Source of the DNA: Bacillota bacterium
GTDB lineage: Bacteria > Bacillota > Clostridia > Clostridiales > Clostridiaceae
Direction: 5' to 3'
DNA length: 6,827 nucleotides
Assembly (NCBI GenBank): GCA_021779235.1
Contig: JAJYBA010000084.1
Location: forward strand, 1 to 6,827
Under the pieces are notes generated by a model, which had not been told where the DNA came from, did no database searches, and saw only the letters and a list, made by a program, of their open reading frames with translations. A program made the position numbers and the translations under genes. Positions 1-5,300 of this stretch are shown here, one piece after another. Position 1 is the stretch's first letter, and every line of letters begins with the position of its first letter.

Positions 1-118
1 ATATGTCTAAAGCTTGTATACCATCTTCTGCTGTAAAAATCTTATATCCTTCTTTTGATAAATGTATTTCTAGCAATTCTCTTATATCTTGTTCATCTTC
101 TACAATTAGAATATTCAT
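1..118 (-). CDS. Two-component response regulator, N-terminal fragment (cut by window edge)
   Basis: This is the first 39 codons of a receiver domain; the rest lies beyond the left edge. The visible protein begins MNILIVEDEQDIRELLEIHL and continues through a segment ending EDGIQALD. The hydrophobic first strand followed by the acidic Mg2+-binding pair (D8, E9 in VEDE) and the later EDG motif are typical of CheY-like receiver domains. The phosphoacceptor aspartate (about residue 51) and the output domain are not visible, so neither the subfamily (OmpR, NarL or other) nor the regulated process can be named. The ATG start at 116-118 is backed by a strong Shine-Dalgarno AGGAGGGG at 124-131 with 5 nt spacing. 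A sensor kinase gene probably follows further left, which is an inference from family habit only. The gene has its own promoter and is separated from pdp by a terminator. Confidence 0.9.
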   Translation of the reverse strand, partial: MNILIVEDEQDIRELLEIHLSKEGYKIFTAEDGIQALDI

Positions 119-142
119 ATGTACCCCTCCTATCCTATATAC

Positions 143-172
143 ATTGTAACTCTAAAGTGTGCTTTAACTCAA
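143..172 (-). promoter_or_regulatory. Probable sigma-A promoter of the response regulator gene
   Basis: Read on the minus strand, a -35-like TTGAGT (167-172) and a -10-like TACAAT (143-148, five of six consensus bases) are separated by 18 nt. Transcription would start near 136, giving a leader of only about 18 nt that contains the Shine-Dalgarno at 124-131. The promoter is inferred from motif and position only. Confidence 0.5.
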
Positions 173-206
173 ACAAAAAAAGGAGAAAAGTATATATTAC
201 TACAAC

Positions 207-351
207 TACATTTCGCTTCGCTGAGTAATTCTAAACTAATTTTACTGAAAGATACTAAAAAGTACAAACTCGCTATCGCTCAAACATGTAATTTTCTTAA
301 CGTCTCTTCCATCAAAATTAGTTAAGAATTACTAACGCTTGCTCAAATGCA
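207..351. repeat. Composite intergenic inverted repeat with three CGCT-rich motifs
   Basis: The core is a 20-bp inverted repeat: AGTAATTCTAAACTAATTTT at 224-243 pairs with AAAATTAGTTAAGAATTACT at 314-333, 19 of 20 positions (mismatch 233/324). Weaker pairing extends outward (ATTT 210-213 with AAAT 345-348) and inward (AGA near 250-252 with TCT near 305-307). Three related motifs sit at the two shoulders and the apex: CGCTTCGCTGAG (214-225), CGCTATCGCTCAAA (271-284) and CGCTTGCTCAAA (336-347). Together they form a foldable unit of about 145 nt with no credible coding content. The shape suggests a short palindromic repeat family or MITE-like element spread between genes, or a structured RNA. 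No terminal target-site duplication was identified, and other genomic copies cannot be checked here. Confidence 0.55.
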
Positions 352-411
352 TTTTCCGTAATATATGCTTTTCTTAGCGTGTTAAAATGATGAAGATTTT
401 ATAATTTCCTA

Positions 412-443
412 TAAATAAAAGAATAGAAGGTATACACCCTCTA
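412..443 (-). terminator. Probable Rho-independent terminator of the deoC-pdp unit
   Basis: Read on the minus strand, TAGAGGG (437-443), a 6-nt loop and CCTTCTA (424-430) form a 7-bp stem with one G-U wobble. A U-rich run TTCTTTTATTTA (423 down to 412) follows. It lies 25 nt beyond the pdp stop codon, as expected for the end of the unit. Confidence 0.65.
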
Positions 444-451
444 CTCTCTAC

Positions 452-470
452 TAATTGAAATATTCAATTA
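452..470. repeat. Short palindrome overlapping the pdp stop codon
   Basis: TAATTGAA (452-459) and TTCAATTA (463-470) form a perfect 8-bp inverted repeat around ATA, and the right arm includes the pdp stop codon. In RNA it could form a small hairpin just before the terminator. The same half-sites recur, in opposite order, in the palindrome upstream of deoC (2617-2668). Confidence 0.45.
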
Positions 471-1793
471 AAATCTTGTTATACCATCTTTCGTAACAAC
501 ACCTTTGATTAATGGTTTAGCTATTATTTCTTCTTGTACTATTTCATATGCATCTAATACCATTTTTACAGATGTTTTTTGTTTTTCAGCGCTATTTGCA
601 TAAACTGTTGCAATAGCCTCGCCCTTCTTTACAAAATCTCCAATTTTCTTATGAAGAACAATACCTACAGCTAAGTCTATTACACTTTCTTTTGTTTCAC
701 GTCCAGCACCTAAAACTAGAGCTGCTATTCCTATGTCATCGGCTTTTATTCCTTTAACATAACCTTCTACATTTGATATAATTGGTTCTACAATAGCTGG
801 CACTGGGAACATTGATGGATCATCTACATAAGCTGGATTTCCACCTTGTGCTACTACTAGTTCTCTTAATTTTGCAAGACCTTTTCCGGATTTTATAATA
901 TCCTTAAGGATCTTTCTTGCTTCCTCAGCATCCTTTGCTTTTTCACCTAGTACAAGCATGTGTGCTCCTAAGGTTAAACAAAGTTCTGTAAGATCTTCTG
1001 GGCCTTCACCTTTTAATGTATCTATAGCTTCTTTTACTTCTAAAGCATTTCCAACTGCAAAGCCTAGTGGTTGATCCATATCAGTTATTACACCAATAGT
1101 ATTTCTACCAACATTATTTCCTATATCAACCATTTCTCTTGCAAGTTCAAAAGCATCATCTTCATTTTTCATAAAAGCACCACTGCCTGTTTTTACATCA
1201 AGTACAATAGCATCTGCTCCTGAAGCTATTTTTTTACTCATTATGCTTCCTGCAATTAAAGACATATTATCAACGGTTGCAGTTACATCACGAAGTGCAT
1301 ATAGTAGTTTATCTGCTGGTGCTAAATCAGCAGTTTGACCACCTATAGCGATTTTATCTTTATTTACATTTTCCATAAATTTTTCAATTGACATAGAAGT
1401 GGAGAAGCCATCAAAAGATTCTAATTTATCAATAGTTCCACCAGTATGTCCAAGCCCTCTTCCTGACATTTTAGCAACTGGCACACCTGCCGCTGCAACA
1501 ATAGGTCCAAGTATTAACGTAGTTGTATCACCTACACCACCAGTACTGTGCTTATCTACTTTAACTCCTTCAATAGCTGATAAATCAATTATTTCTCCAC
1601 TATTAACCATTGCCATAGTTAAATCAGCAGTTTCCCTTTTATTCATTTTTTGAAAATATATAGCCATCATTAGTGCCGATACTTGATAATCTGGGATAGT
1701 ACCTTCAGCATATCCATTTACAAAAAAATTAATTTCTTCTGTAGTAAGTTCACTACCATTCCTTTTTTTCATTATTAAATCATACATTCTCAT
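468..1793 (-). CDS. pdp: Pyrimidine-nucleoside phosphorylase
   Basis: A 441-residue cytoplasmic enzyme that phosphorolyses thymidine, deoxyuridine and uridine to the free base and (deoxy)ribose-1-phosphate. It belongs to the thymidine/pyrimidine phosphorylase family and has the usual length (about 433-440). Visible landmarks are the N-terminal helical domain opening MRMYDLIMKK, the phosphate-binding KHSTGGVGD (81-89), the family signature SGRGLGHTGGTIDKLES (110-126), YALRD with R168, and SIMSKK with K187; R168 and K187 correspond to base-contacting residues in the family. VKTGSGAFM (200-208) follows, then the C-terminal alpha/beta domain. The ATG at 1791-1793 is chosen because GGGGTGA (1799-1805) precedes it by 5 nt and the protein then starts like Bacillus Pdp. 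The in-frame GTG at 1802 lies inside that Shine-Dalgarno. It is downstream of deoC after a 123-nt gap holding a hairpin, and has no clear promoter of its own. The symbol deoA would be a synonym by function. Confidence 0.96.
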   Translation of the reverse strand: MRMYDLIMKKRNGSELTTEEINFFVNGYAEGTIPDYQVSALMMAIYFQKMNKRETADLTMAMVNSGEIIDLSAIEGVKVDKHSTGGVGDTTTLILGPIVAAAGVPVAKMSGRGLGHTGGTIDKLESFDGFSTSMSIEKFMENVNKDKIAIGGQTADLAPADKLLYALRDVTATVDNMSLIAGSIMSKKIASGADAIVLDVKTGSGAFMKNEDDAFELAREMVDIGNNVGRNTIGVITDMDQPLGFAVGNALEVKEAIDTLKGEGPEDLTELCLTLGAHMLVLGEKAKDAEEARKILKDIIKSGKGLAKLRELVVAQGGNPAYVDDPSMFPVPAIVEPIISNVEGYVKGIKADDIGIAALVLGAGRETKESVIDLAVGIVLHKKIGDFVKKGEAIATVYANSAEKQKTSVKMVLDAYEIVQEEIIAKPLIKGVVTKDGITRF

Positions 1794-1836
1794 ATTGCTC
1801 ACCCCGTAATTATTTATATTTTTTTAAAATCATTTA

Positions 1837-1873
1837 AGAGAACCAATATTAATAAATAAAAATTTGGTTCTCT
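1837..1873. repeat. Hairpin between deoC and pdp
   Basis: AGAGAACCAA (1837-1846) and TTGGTTCTCT (1864-1873) form a perfect 10-bp inverted repeat around a 17-nt AT-rich loop. On the minus-strand transcript it sits between the deoC stop and the pdp ribosome binding site. No run of U follows on either strand, so it does not look like a normal intrinsic terminator. Partial termination, RNA processing or mRNA stabilisation are possible. Confidence 0.6.
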
Positions 1874-1916
1874 ATGGAAAATACTACTCTATATAATTAT
1901 TTCAGTTTACTAAAAA

Positions 1917-2585
1917 TTAATAATCAGAGTTTGAATCTTTAGTTCCTTGAACTATTGCTATAGAACTACTAGCTCCTATTCTACTAGCTCCAGCTTCAAT
2001 AACAGCTTTTGCATCTTCAGTTGTTCTTACTGCGCCAGAAGCTTTAACTCCCATTTCTTTCCCTACAGTTTCTCTCATTAATTTTATATCATGAACTGTT
2101 GCTCCACCTGTTGAGAACCCTGTTGAAGTTTTTACAAAGTCTGCGCCAACTTCTTTAGCTATTTGACATGCCTTAACTTTTTCTTCATCAGTTAAAAGAC
2201 AAGTTTCTAATATTACCTTAACTAATGCATTTCCATTGGCAGCGTCAACTACTGCTTTTATATCTTCTTTTACTATCTCATATTTATTTGATTTTATAGC
2301 ACCAACATTAACTACCATATCTACTTCTTGAGCACCATTTTCAATAGCTTGTTTTGTTTCAAATGCTTTTACTTCTTTTGTAGTAGCTCCTAATGGAAAT
2401 CCAACAACAACGCAAGTTTTCACGTTAGTTCCTTCTAGTTCTCTTCTTACCAGTGATGTGTAATATGCATTTACACATACTGAAGCAAATCCGTATTCTC
2501 TAGCTTCAGCACAAATTTTTATAATTTCTTCCTCGGATGCCTGTGGTTTTAATAATGTGTGGTCTATGTATTGCTCTATTTTCAT
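1917..2585 (-). CDS. deoC: Deoxyribose-phosphate aldolase (DERA)
   Basis: A 222-residue cytoplasmic class I aldolase that cleaves 2-deoxyribose-5-phosphate to glyceraldehyde-3-phosphate and acetaldehyde, the last step of deoxynucleoside catabolism. Length matches the short bacterial DeoC group. Motifs seen: IDHTLLKP (7-14), EVDMVVNVG with D89, the Schiff-base lysine K152 in FVKTSTGFSTGGAT (150-163), the second active-site lysine K181 in VKASGAVRT (180-188), RIGASSS (202-208), and a terminal SDY whose Y222 matches the catalytic C-terminal tyrosine of the family. One oddity is A185 where the family usually has the second glycine of SGG in the phosphate-binding loop. The ATG at 2583-2585 has Shine-Dalgarno AAGGAG (2595-2600) 9 nt away. 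It is the first gene of the deoC-pdp unit; Bacillus subtilis has the comparable dra-nupC-pdp operon, whose nucleoside transporter is absent here. Confidence 0.97.
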   Translation of the reverse strand: MKIEQYIDHTLLKPQASEEEIIKICAEAREYGFASVCVNAYYTSLVRRELEGTNVKTCVVVGFPLGATTKEVKAFETKQAIENGAQEVDMVVNVGAIKSNKYEIVKEDIKAVVDAANGNALVKVILETCLLTDEEKVKACQIAKEVGADFVKTSTGFSTGGATVHDIKLMRETVGKEMGVKASGAVRTTEDAKAVIEAGASRIGASSSIAIVQGTKDSNSDY

Positions 2586-2616
2586 ATTAATCTACTCCTT
2601 TATATTTTATAAATTT

Positions 2617-2668
2617 AATTTCAATTAAAGAAACGAAAATGGACATTATCATTTCCTTAATTGAAATT
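2617..2668. promoter_or_regulatory. Long imperfect palindrome in the deoC upstream/leader region
   Basis: AATTTCAATTAA (2617-2628) and TTAATTGAAATT (2657-2668) form a perfect 12-bp inverted repeat. Pairing continues inward with three mismatches (2629/2656, 2634/2651, 2637/2648) almost to the centre, making a 52-nt near-continuous dyad. If deoC is transcribed from the promoter at 2691-2720, the hairpin lies in the leader and ends 16 nt before the Shine-Dalgarno. No U-run follows on the minus strand. It could be an operator, a leader structure, or a transcript end signal for the repressor gene upstream. A minor alternative promoter (TTGTAA 2667-2672, 16 nt, GATAAT 2645-2650, minus strand) lies partly within it. 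Confidence 0.6.
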
Positions 2669-2690
2669 ACAAATGTCTACTCTAAATTTT

Positions 2691-2720
2691 TTTATATAAA
2701 TAAACTCTGTAAGCGGTCAC
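2691..2720 (-). promoter_or_regulatory. Candidate deoC-pdp promoter
   Basis: On the minus strand, GTGACC (2715-2720, four of six -35 bases) and TATAAA (2691-2696, five of six -10 bases) are separated by 18 nt. The -35 lies within the LacI/CcpA-type operator at 2708-2721, the expected arrangement for repression. The -35 is weak, so readthrough from the repressor gene is also possible; no terminator is visible after it. Confidence 0.4.
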
Positions 2721-2721
2721 A
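2708..2721 (+). promoter_or_regulatory. LacI/CcpA-type operator (cre-like) upstream of deoC
   Basis: TGTAAGCGGTCACA fits the 14-base consensus TGWAANCGNTNWCA at every position. It lies between the repressor stop codon and deoC and overlaps the candidate deoC -35. A degenerate relative, GAAGCGTAAC, follows at 2731-2740. Either the LacI-family protein encoded next door or CcpA could bind it; the sequence does not decide. Confidence 0.7.
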
Positions 2722-2752
2722 TCTTATTTAGAAGCGTAACTGTAAATTTATT

Positions 2753-3784
2753 TTATTCACAGTTATTTTCTATATATTTTTCTGATCCTTTTAAGAGAAG
2801 CTCTGGCAAAATGGTTATCCTTTTAATTTCATTACGTCCTTTACTATTTAAATCTTCTAATAACATTTTCATCCCAATTCTACCAAGTTCTATAGATGGA
2901 CCATTAATAAAACTAATATTCATCCCTATTATATTTAATACATCAACCTTATCAAAGCCTATAATAGCCATATCCTTTGGTATGTTTAGTTTTTCTTCAT
3001 AAAAAGCTTTTATGCACCCTAAAATCATGGTATTACTACTTACAAAAATAGCAGTAGGTCTATTATCCATTTTTAATATTTGCTTTGTAATCTCATAAGC
3101 TGTCTCGTATTTATAATTACCATTAAAAATATAATCATTCTCTATAGGAATATTATTAGCTTCTAAGGCTTTTTCATACCCAAGCAATCTCTCTTTTGCC
3201 GGTCTAGAATTCATATCGCCTGTAATTATAGCTACTTTTGTATGTCCGGCTTCTATTAAAGCAGCTGTTCCATCATAAGCACCCTTTATGTGATCGATAA
3301 AAACTCCACTAAAGTCAAGATATTCAACATGGCCATCAATTAAAATTATGGGTATTCCCAAATTTTTAAGAGTATTTAAGTTTTCACTATTACCTGAGTC
3401 CTTGTAGAAGGTTGGTGTTATAATTAAGCCTTGGATCCTTTGTTCTTTAAGGACATTAATAGCTTTTAGTTCTTTATCCTTATTCTCATCAGTGTCACAA
3501 AGAATTATGTTTAAGTTGTGCTCATCAGCAATTTCAGTAATACCTTTAATGATCTCCCCAAAAAACAGATTGTTTATATCAGGAACTATAACGCCAATAG
3601 TATTGGTTTTGCTTGTAGATAAGCTTCTAGCTATAGCACTGGGCGTATAATTTAGCTCTTTTATTACCTTAAGAACTTTTTCTCTTGTTTCATCTTTTAC
3701 ATAACCCGAATTGTTTAAAACTCTTGATACTGTTGCATGGGATACTCCCACCTTTTCAGCAATATCACTTATTGTAACTGTCAT
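2753..3784 (-). CDS. LacI-family transcriptional repressor, probable regulator of the deo genes
   Basis: A 343-residue DNA-binding repressor of the LacI/GalR family with normal length. The N-terminal helix-turn-helix (residues 4-23, TISDIAEKVGVSHATVSRVL) is followed by the hinge helix SAIARSLSTSK (49-59), whose leucine L55 would insert at the central CG of the operator. The periplasmic-binding-protein-like sensor domain starts at NTIGVIVPDINN (61-72) and includes GYEKAL (202-207), IFVSSNTMILG (246-256) and IIGFDKVD (274-281). The ATG at 3782-3784 is chosen because AGGAGG (3791-3796) stands 6 nt before it; the in-frame ATG at 3799 overlaps that Shine-Dalgarno. The effector is unknown. Adjacency to deoC-pdp and a matching operator before deoC suggest a nucleoside- or deoxyribose-phosphate-linked signal, by inference. 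Operators in its own promoter and leader imply autoregulation. Confidence 0.93.
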   Translation of the reverse strand: MTVTISDIAEKVGVSHATVSRVLNNSGYVKDETREKVLKVIKELNYTPSAIARSLSTSKTNTIGVIVPDINNLFFGEIIKGITEIADEHNLNIILCDTDENKDKELKAINVLKEQRIQGLIITPTFYKDSGNSENLNTLKNLGIPIILIDGHVEYLDFSGVFIDHIKGAYDGTAALIEAGHTKVAIITGDMNSRPAKERLLGYEKALEANNIPIENDYIFNGNYKYETAYEITKQILKMDNRPTAIFVSSNTMILGCIKAFYEEKLNIPKDMAIIGFDKVDVLNIIGMNISFINGPSIELGRIGMKMLLEDLNSKGRNEIKRITILPELLLKGSEKYIENNCE

Positions 3785-3804
3785 TTTAGGCCTCCTCATA
3801 TTCT

Positions 3805-3818
3805 GGAAAACGCTTACA
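3805..3818 (-). promoter_or_regulatory. LacI/CcpA-type operator in the repressor leader
   Basis: The minus strand reads TGTAAGCGTTTTCC, 13 of 14 positions of TGWAANCGNTNWCA. It ends 9 nt before the Shine-Dalgarno of the LacI-family gene, well downstream of its promoter, so bound protein would act as a roadblock or as a partner for looping to the site 93 bp upstream (3898-3911). With its flank it shares 13 identical bases (AACTCTGTAAGCG) with the deoC operator. Confidence 0.6.
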
Positions 3819-3897
3819 GAGTTCTGAATAAATAATTACTAAGTTTAGTTTATATTCCAGTTCACCAAATGTCACTAAGACTTAATTTTCTGAAATA

Positions 3898-3911
3898 TGT
3901 TACCGCTTTCA
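3898..3911 (-). promoter_or_regulatory. LacI/CcpA-type operator at the repressor start site
   Basis: The minus strand reads TGAAAGCGGTAACA, a full match to TGWAANCGNTNWCA. It begins 5 nt downstream of the -10 box of the repressor promoter, covering the expected transcription start near 3910, so occupancy should block initiation. This is the usual place for negative autoregulation. Confidence 0.75.
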
Positions 3912-3916
3912 CATCT

Positions 3917-3945
3917 AGTATACTGCAAGGTTTTGTAAATTTCAA
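3917..3945 (-). promoter_or_regulatory. Sigma-A promoter of the LacI-family repressor gene
   Basis: On the minus strand, TTGAAA (3940-3945), a 17-nt spacer and TATACT (3917-3922) make a near-consensus promoter with the same hexamers as the divergent tetR promoter. The leader to the ATG at 3784 is about 125 nt and carries the second operator. Confidence 0.8.
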
Positions 3946-4035
3946 TAGAATTTATTCGAAATTTTTATGAATTTTACAATTACTTAGTGAAGAGAGAACC
4001 TTTCTAAAAAAATGTAATTTTTTTTTGCAATATAC

Positions 4036-4064
4036 TTGAAATATTAAAATATTGATGTTATACT
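4036..4064 (+). promoter_or_regulatory. Sigma-A promoter of the TetR-family gene
   Basis: TTGAAA (4036-4041), a 17-nt spacer and TATACT (4059-4064) form a strong promoter. The last base of the -10 box is the first base of the palindromic operator at 4064-4076, so repressor binding would cover the -10 and start site. The leader is about 20 nt. Confidence 0.8.
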
Positions 4065-4076
4065 GAACACAGTTCA
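4064..4076. promoter_or_regulatory. TetR-family operator, copy 1 (tetR promoter)
   Basis: TGAAC-ACA-GTTCA is a perfect 5-bp inverted repeat with a 3-nt centre, placed over the -10/start region of the TetR-family gene. The same sequence with one changed base recurs before the next gene at 4686-4698. Duplicate palindromes at the regulator and its neighbour strongly suggest this is the binding site of the TetR-family protein. Confidence 0.75.
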
Positions 4077-4092
4077 TAAACGAGGTGACAAT

Positions 4093-4629
4093 ATGCCCAA
4101 AGTTATTGAAAATTTAAGAGAGAATATACTTTTAGAAGCTAAAAATATCCTATTAACCAAAAACTTTAAAGATCTAAGTATAAGAGAAATTGCAAAAAGC
4201 TGCAATATTGGCACAGGGACTTTCTATAATTATTTTTCAACTAAAGAAGAGCTTGTAGCCGAAATATTTAGGGAAGATTGGAAGAAAGTAGCTAATCTAG
4301 TAGATGAACTAAAGCTTGCAGAGGACCCTTGTAAAGAGAAATTCAGAAAAATATATGTATCAATCGGGATGTTTGTAAGTAGTTACATATCGATTTTCTA
4401 TGAAATGGCTAAGCTTAATGGAAATGATTATAGATGTAAAGAAGCAAGTAGATACGATATTCTATACATTAAAATAGGTGAACTATTAGATATTGAAAAA
4501 GCCAAGGGGAATGTAACCTCCACTCTTTCTTCTTATAAACTAGCAGAACTTATTATTTCTAACTTAATGTATCTTAACAAAAACAAGTTTATAAGCTTTG
4601 ATGAACTATATGATAATTTGAAAATATAG
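4093..4629 (+). CDS. TetR/AcrR-family transcriptional regulator
   Basis: A 178-residue cytoplasmic repressor, slightly short for the family (about 190-210). The N-terminal three-helix DNA-binding domain is clear: helix 1 around residues 6-22, then LSIREIAKSCNIGTGTFYNYFSTKEELV (28-55), the classic TetR helix-turn-helix ending in the YNYF-x-x-KEEL signature. The C-terminal ligand-binding half (about 60-178) is helical and not recognisable as to ligand; it contains C80 and C115. The ATG at 4093 has GAGGTGA (4082-4088) 4 nt before it. It is followed by a terminator and then by the HsmA-like gene, which carries the same operator, so the pair probably forms a regulator-target module. If the target is a haem protein, haem or an oxidant is a plausible inducer, an inference only. 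Confidence 0.93.
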   Translation: MPKVIENLRENILLEAKNILLTKNFKDLSIREIAKSCNIGTGTFYNYFSTKEELVAEIFREDWKKVANLVDELKLAEDPCKEKFRKIYVSIGMFVSSYISIFYEMAKLNGNDYRCKEASRYDILYIKIGELLDIEKAKGNVTSTLSSYKLAELIISNLMYLNKNKFISFDELYDNLKI

Positions 4630-4640
4630 TAATAAGTTTT

Positions 4641-4675
4641 TATCTTATATTGCAAGTTAATATAAGATATTTTTT
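4641..4675 (+). terminator. Rho-independent terminator after the TetR-family gene
   Basis: TATCTTATATT (4641-4651) and AATATAAGATA (4659-4669) form a perfect 11-bp AT-rich stem with a 7-nt loop, followed by six T (4670-4675). It separates the regulator transcript from the HsmA-like gene, although the AT-rich stem may be leaky. Confidence 0.75.
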
Positions 4676-4685
4676 CAAAATTATA

Positions 4686-4698
4686 TGAACACAATTCA
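4686..4698. promoter_or_regulatory. TetR-family operator, copy 2 (hsmA-like promoter)
   Basis: TGAACACAATTCA differs from copy 1 (4064-4076) by one base, and with its flanks gives TATGAA-CACAA-TTCATA (4684-4700). A -10-like TATATG (4682-4687) overlaps its left edge, just as the -10 overlaps copy 1. No good -35 is seen; the expected position falls in the terminator stem. This implies co-repression of the regulator and the membrane protein. Confidence 0.72.
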
Positions 4699-4768
4699 TA
4701 AAGGAGGATGCACTGAAAAACGTTGATTTTAAAATTCTAAATATATAAAACGATGGAGGATGAATATT

Positions 4769-5149
4769 ATGTTAATTTATGCAATTATTTTTATAAACTT
4801 AGCGCTTGTGTTTTATACAATTGGTGTTTGGAGTGAAAAAATTCAAGGAACACTTAAGCTTTGGCATTTAGGCTTATTCCTACTCGGCCTCGTATGTGAT
4901 ACAACTGGTACATTACTTATGGAAAGTATAGCAAGTAATTCAGTTCAAGTAACATCTGGTATCAACTTACATGGAATTACTGGTGTTATTGCTATAGCCC
5001 TAATGCTTATTCATGCTGTATGGGCTGCAGTTGTTCTTATTAAGAAAAATGAAGCTATGATAGCTAAATTCCATAAATTTAGTATAATAGTTTGGATTAT
5101 TTGGTTAGTTCCTTTTATCTCTGGAGCTATGGCTCACATGATTAAATAA
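4769..5149 (+). CDS. hsmA: HsmA/TIGR03987-family small membrane protein, possible haem binder
   Basis: A 126-residue integral membrane protein with four predicted helices (about 2-20, 32-51, 68-91 and 104-123). It resembles the TIGR03987/HsmA family in full length and in motifs such as FYTIGVWSEKIQGTLKLWH (15-33) and GLVCDTTGT (40-48). Five histidines (H33, H68, H82, H102, H123) sit near or within helices, a pattern suited to b-type haem ligation. HsmA of Clostridioides difficile has been described, from memory, as a haem-binding membrane protein in oxidative defence under a haem-responsive regulator; transfer of that role is inference. The ATG at 4769 is preferred because GGAGG (4755-4759) gives 9 nt spacing; the ATG at 4760 directly abuts the Shine-Dalgarno. 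It follows a TetR-family gene, shares its operator, and ends at its own terminator. The symbol is tentative. Confidence 0.8.
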   Translation: MLIYAIIFINLALVFYTIGVWSEKIQGTLKLWHLGLFLLGLVCDTTGTLLMESIASNSVQVTSGINLHGITGVIAIALMLIHAVWAAVVLIKKNEAMIAKFHKFSIIVWIIWLVPFISGAMAHMIK

Positions 5150-5166
5150 AATATATAAACAAAAAG

Positions 5167-5211
5167 TGTAAAACACAGGGTGCAAATTTTACCCTGTGTT
5201 TTGTATTTTAA
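5167..5211 (+). terminator. Rho-independent terminator after the hsmA-like gene
   Basis: AAAACACAGGGT (5170-5181) and ACCCTGTGTTTT (5191-5202) make a perfect 12-bp stem with a 9-nt loop, extendable by weak pairs, followed by GTATTTTA. It starts about 20 nt after the stop codon and separates this unit from the permease. Confidence 0.85.
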
Positions 5212-5242
5212 GATTTTCTTAAATTTTAAGCCAAACATAGAA

Positions 5243-5263
5243 AATTCCATTTAAACTGGAATT
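5243..5263. repeat. Small inverted repeat in the hsmA-permease intergenic region
   Basis: AATTCCA (5243-5249) and TGGAATT (5257-5263) flank TTTAAAC. A T-rich run (5269-5275) follows on the plus strand, so it may be a weak backup terminator; an operator role cannot be excluded. The rest of the 5150-5486 gap holds the terminator, two promoter candidates and a cre-like site listed separately; I see no gene in it. Confidence 0.35.
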
Positions 5264-5300
5264 ATTACATTTTTCTAACAATTTCGCTCTATTTTAGCAT

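Noticed and set aside
119..325. Open frame of 68 codons on the plus strand
   Set aside because: It begins inside the response regulator leader, has no Shine-Dalgarno, and runs through the composite inverted repeat; the peptide resembles nothing I recognise.
1399..1653. Open frame of 84 codons on the plus strand
   Set aside because: It lies entirely antisense within pdp, with proline/serine-rich translation typical of a shadow frame.
2811..3002. Open frame of 63 codons on the plus strand
   Set aside because: Antisense within the LacI-family gene, with no ribosome binding site.
3872..3990. TCACTAAG (3872-3879) and CTTAGTGA (3983-3990) flanking the repressor promoter as an inverted repeat
   Set aside because: Only eight bases over 100 nt apart in AT-rich DNA; not distinguishable from chance.
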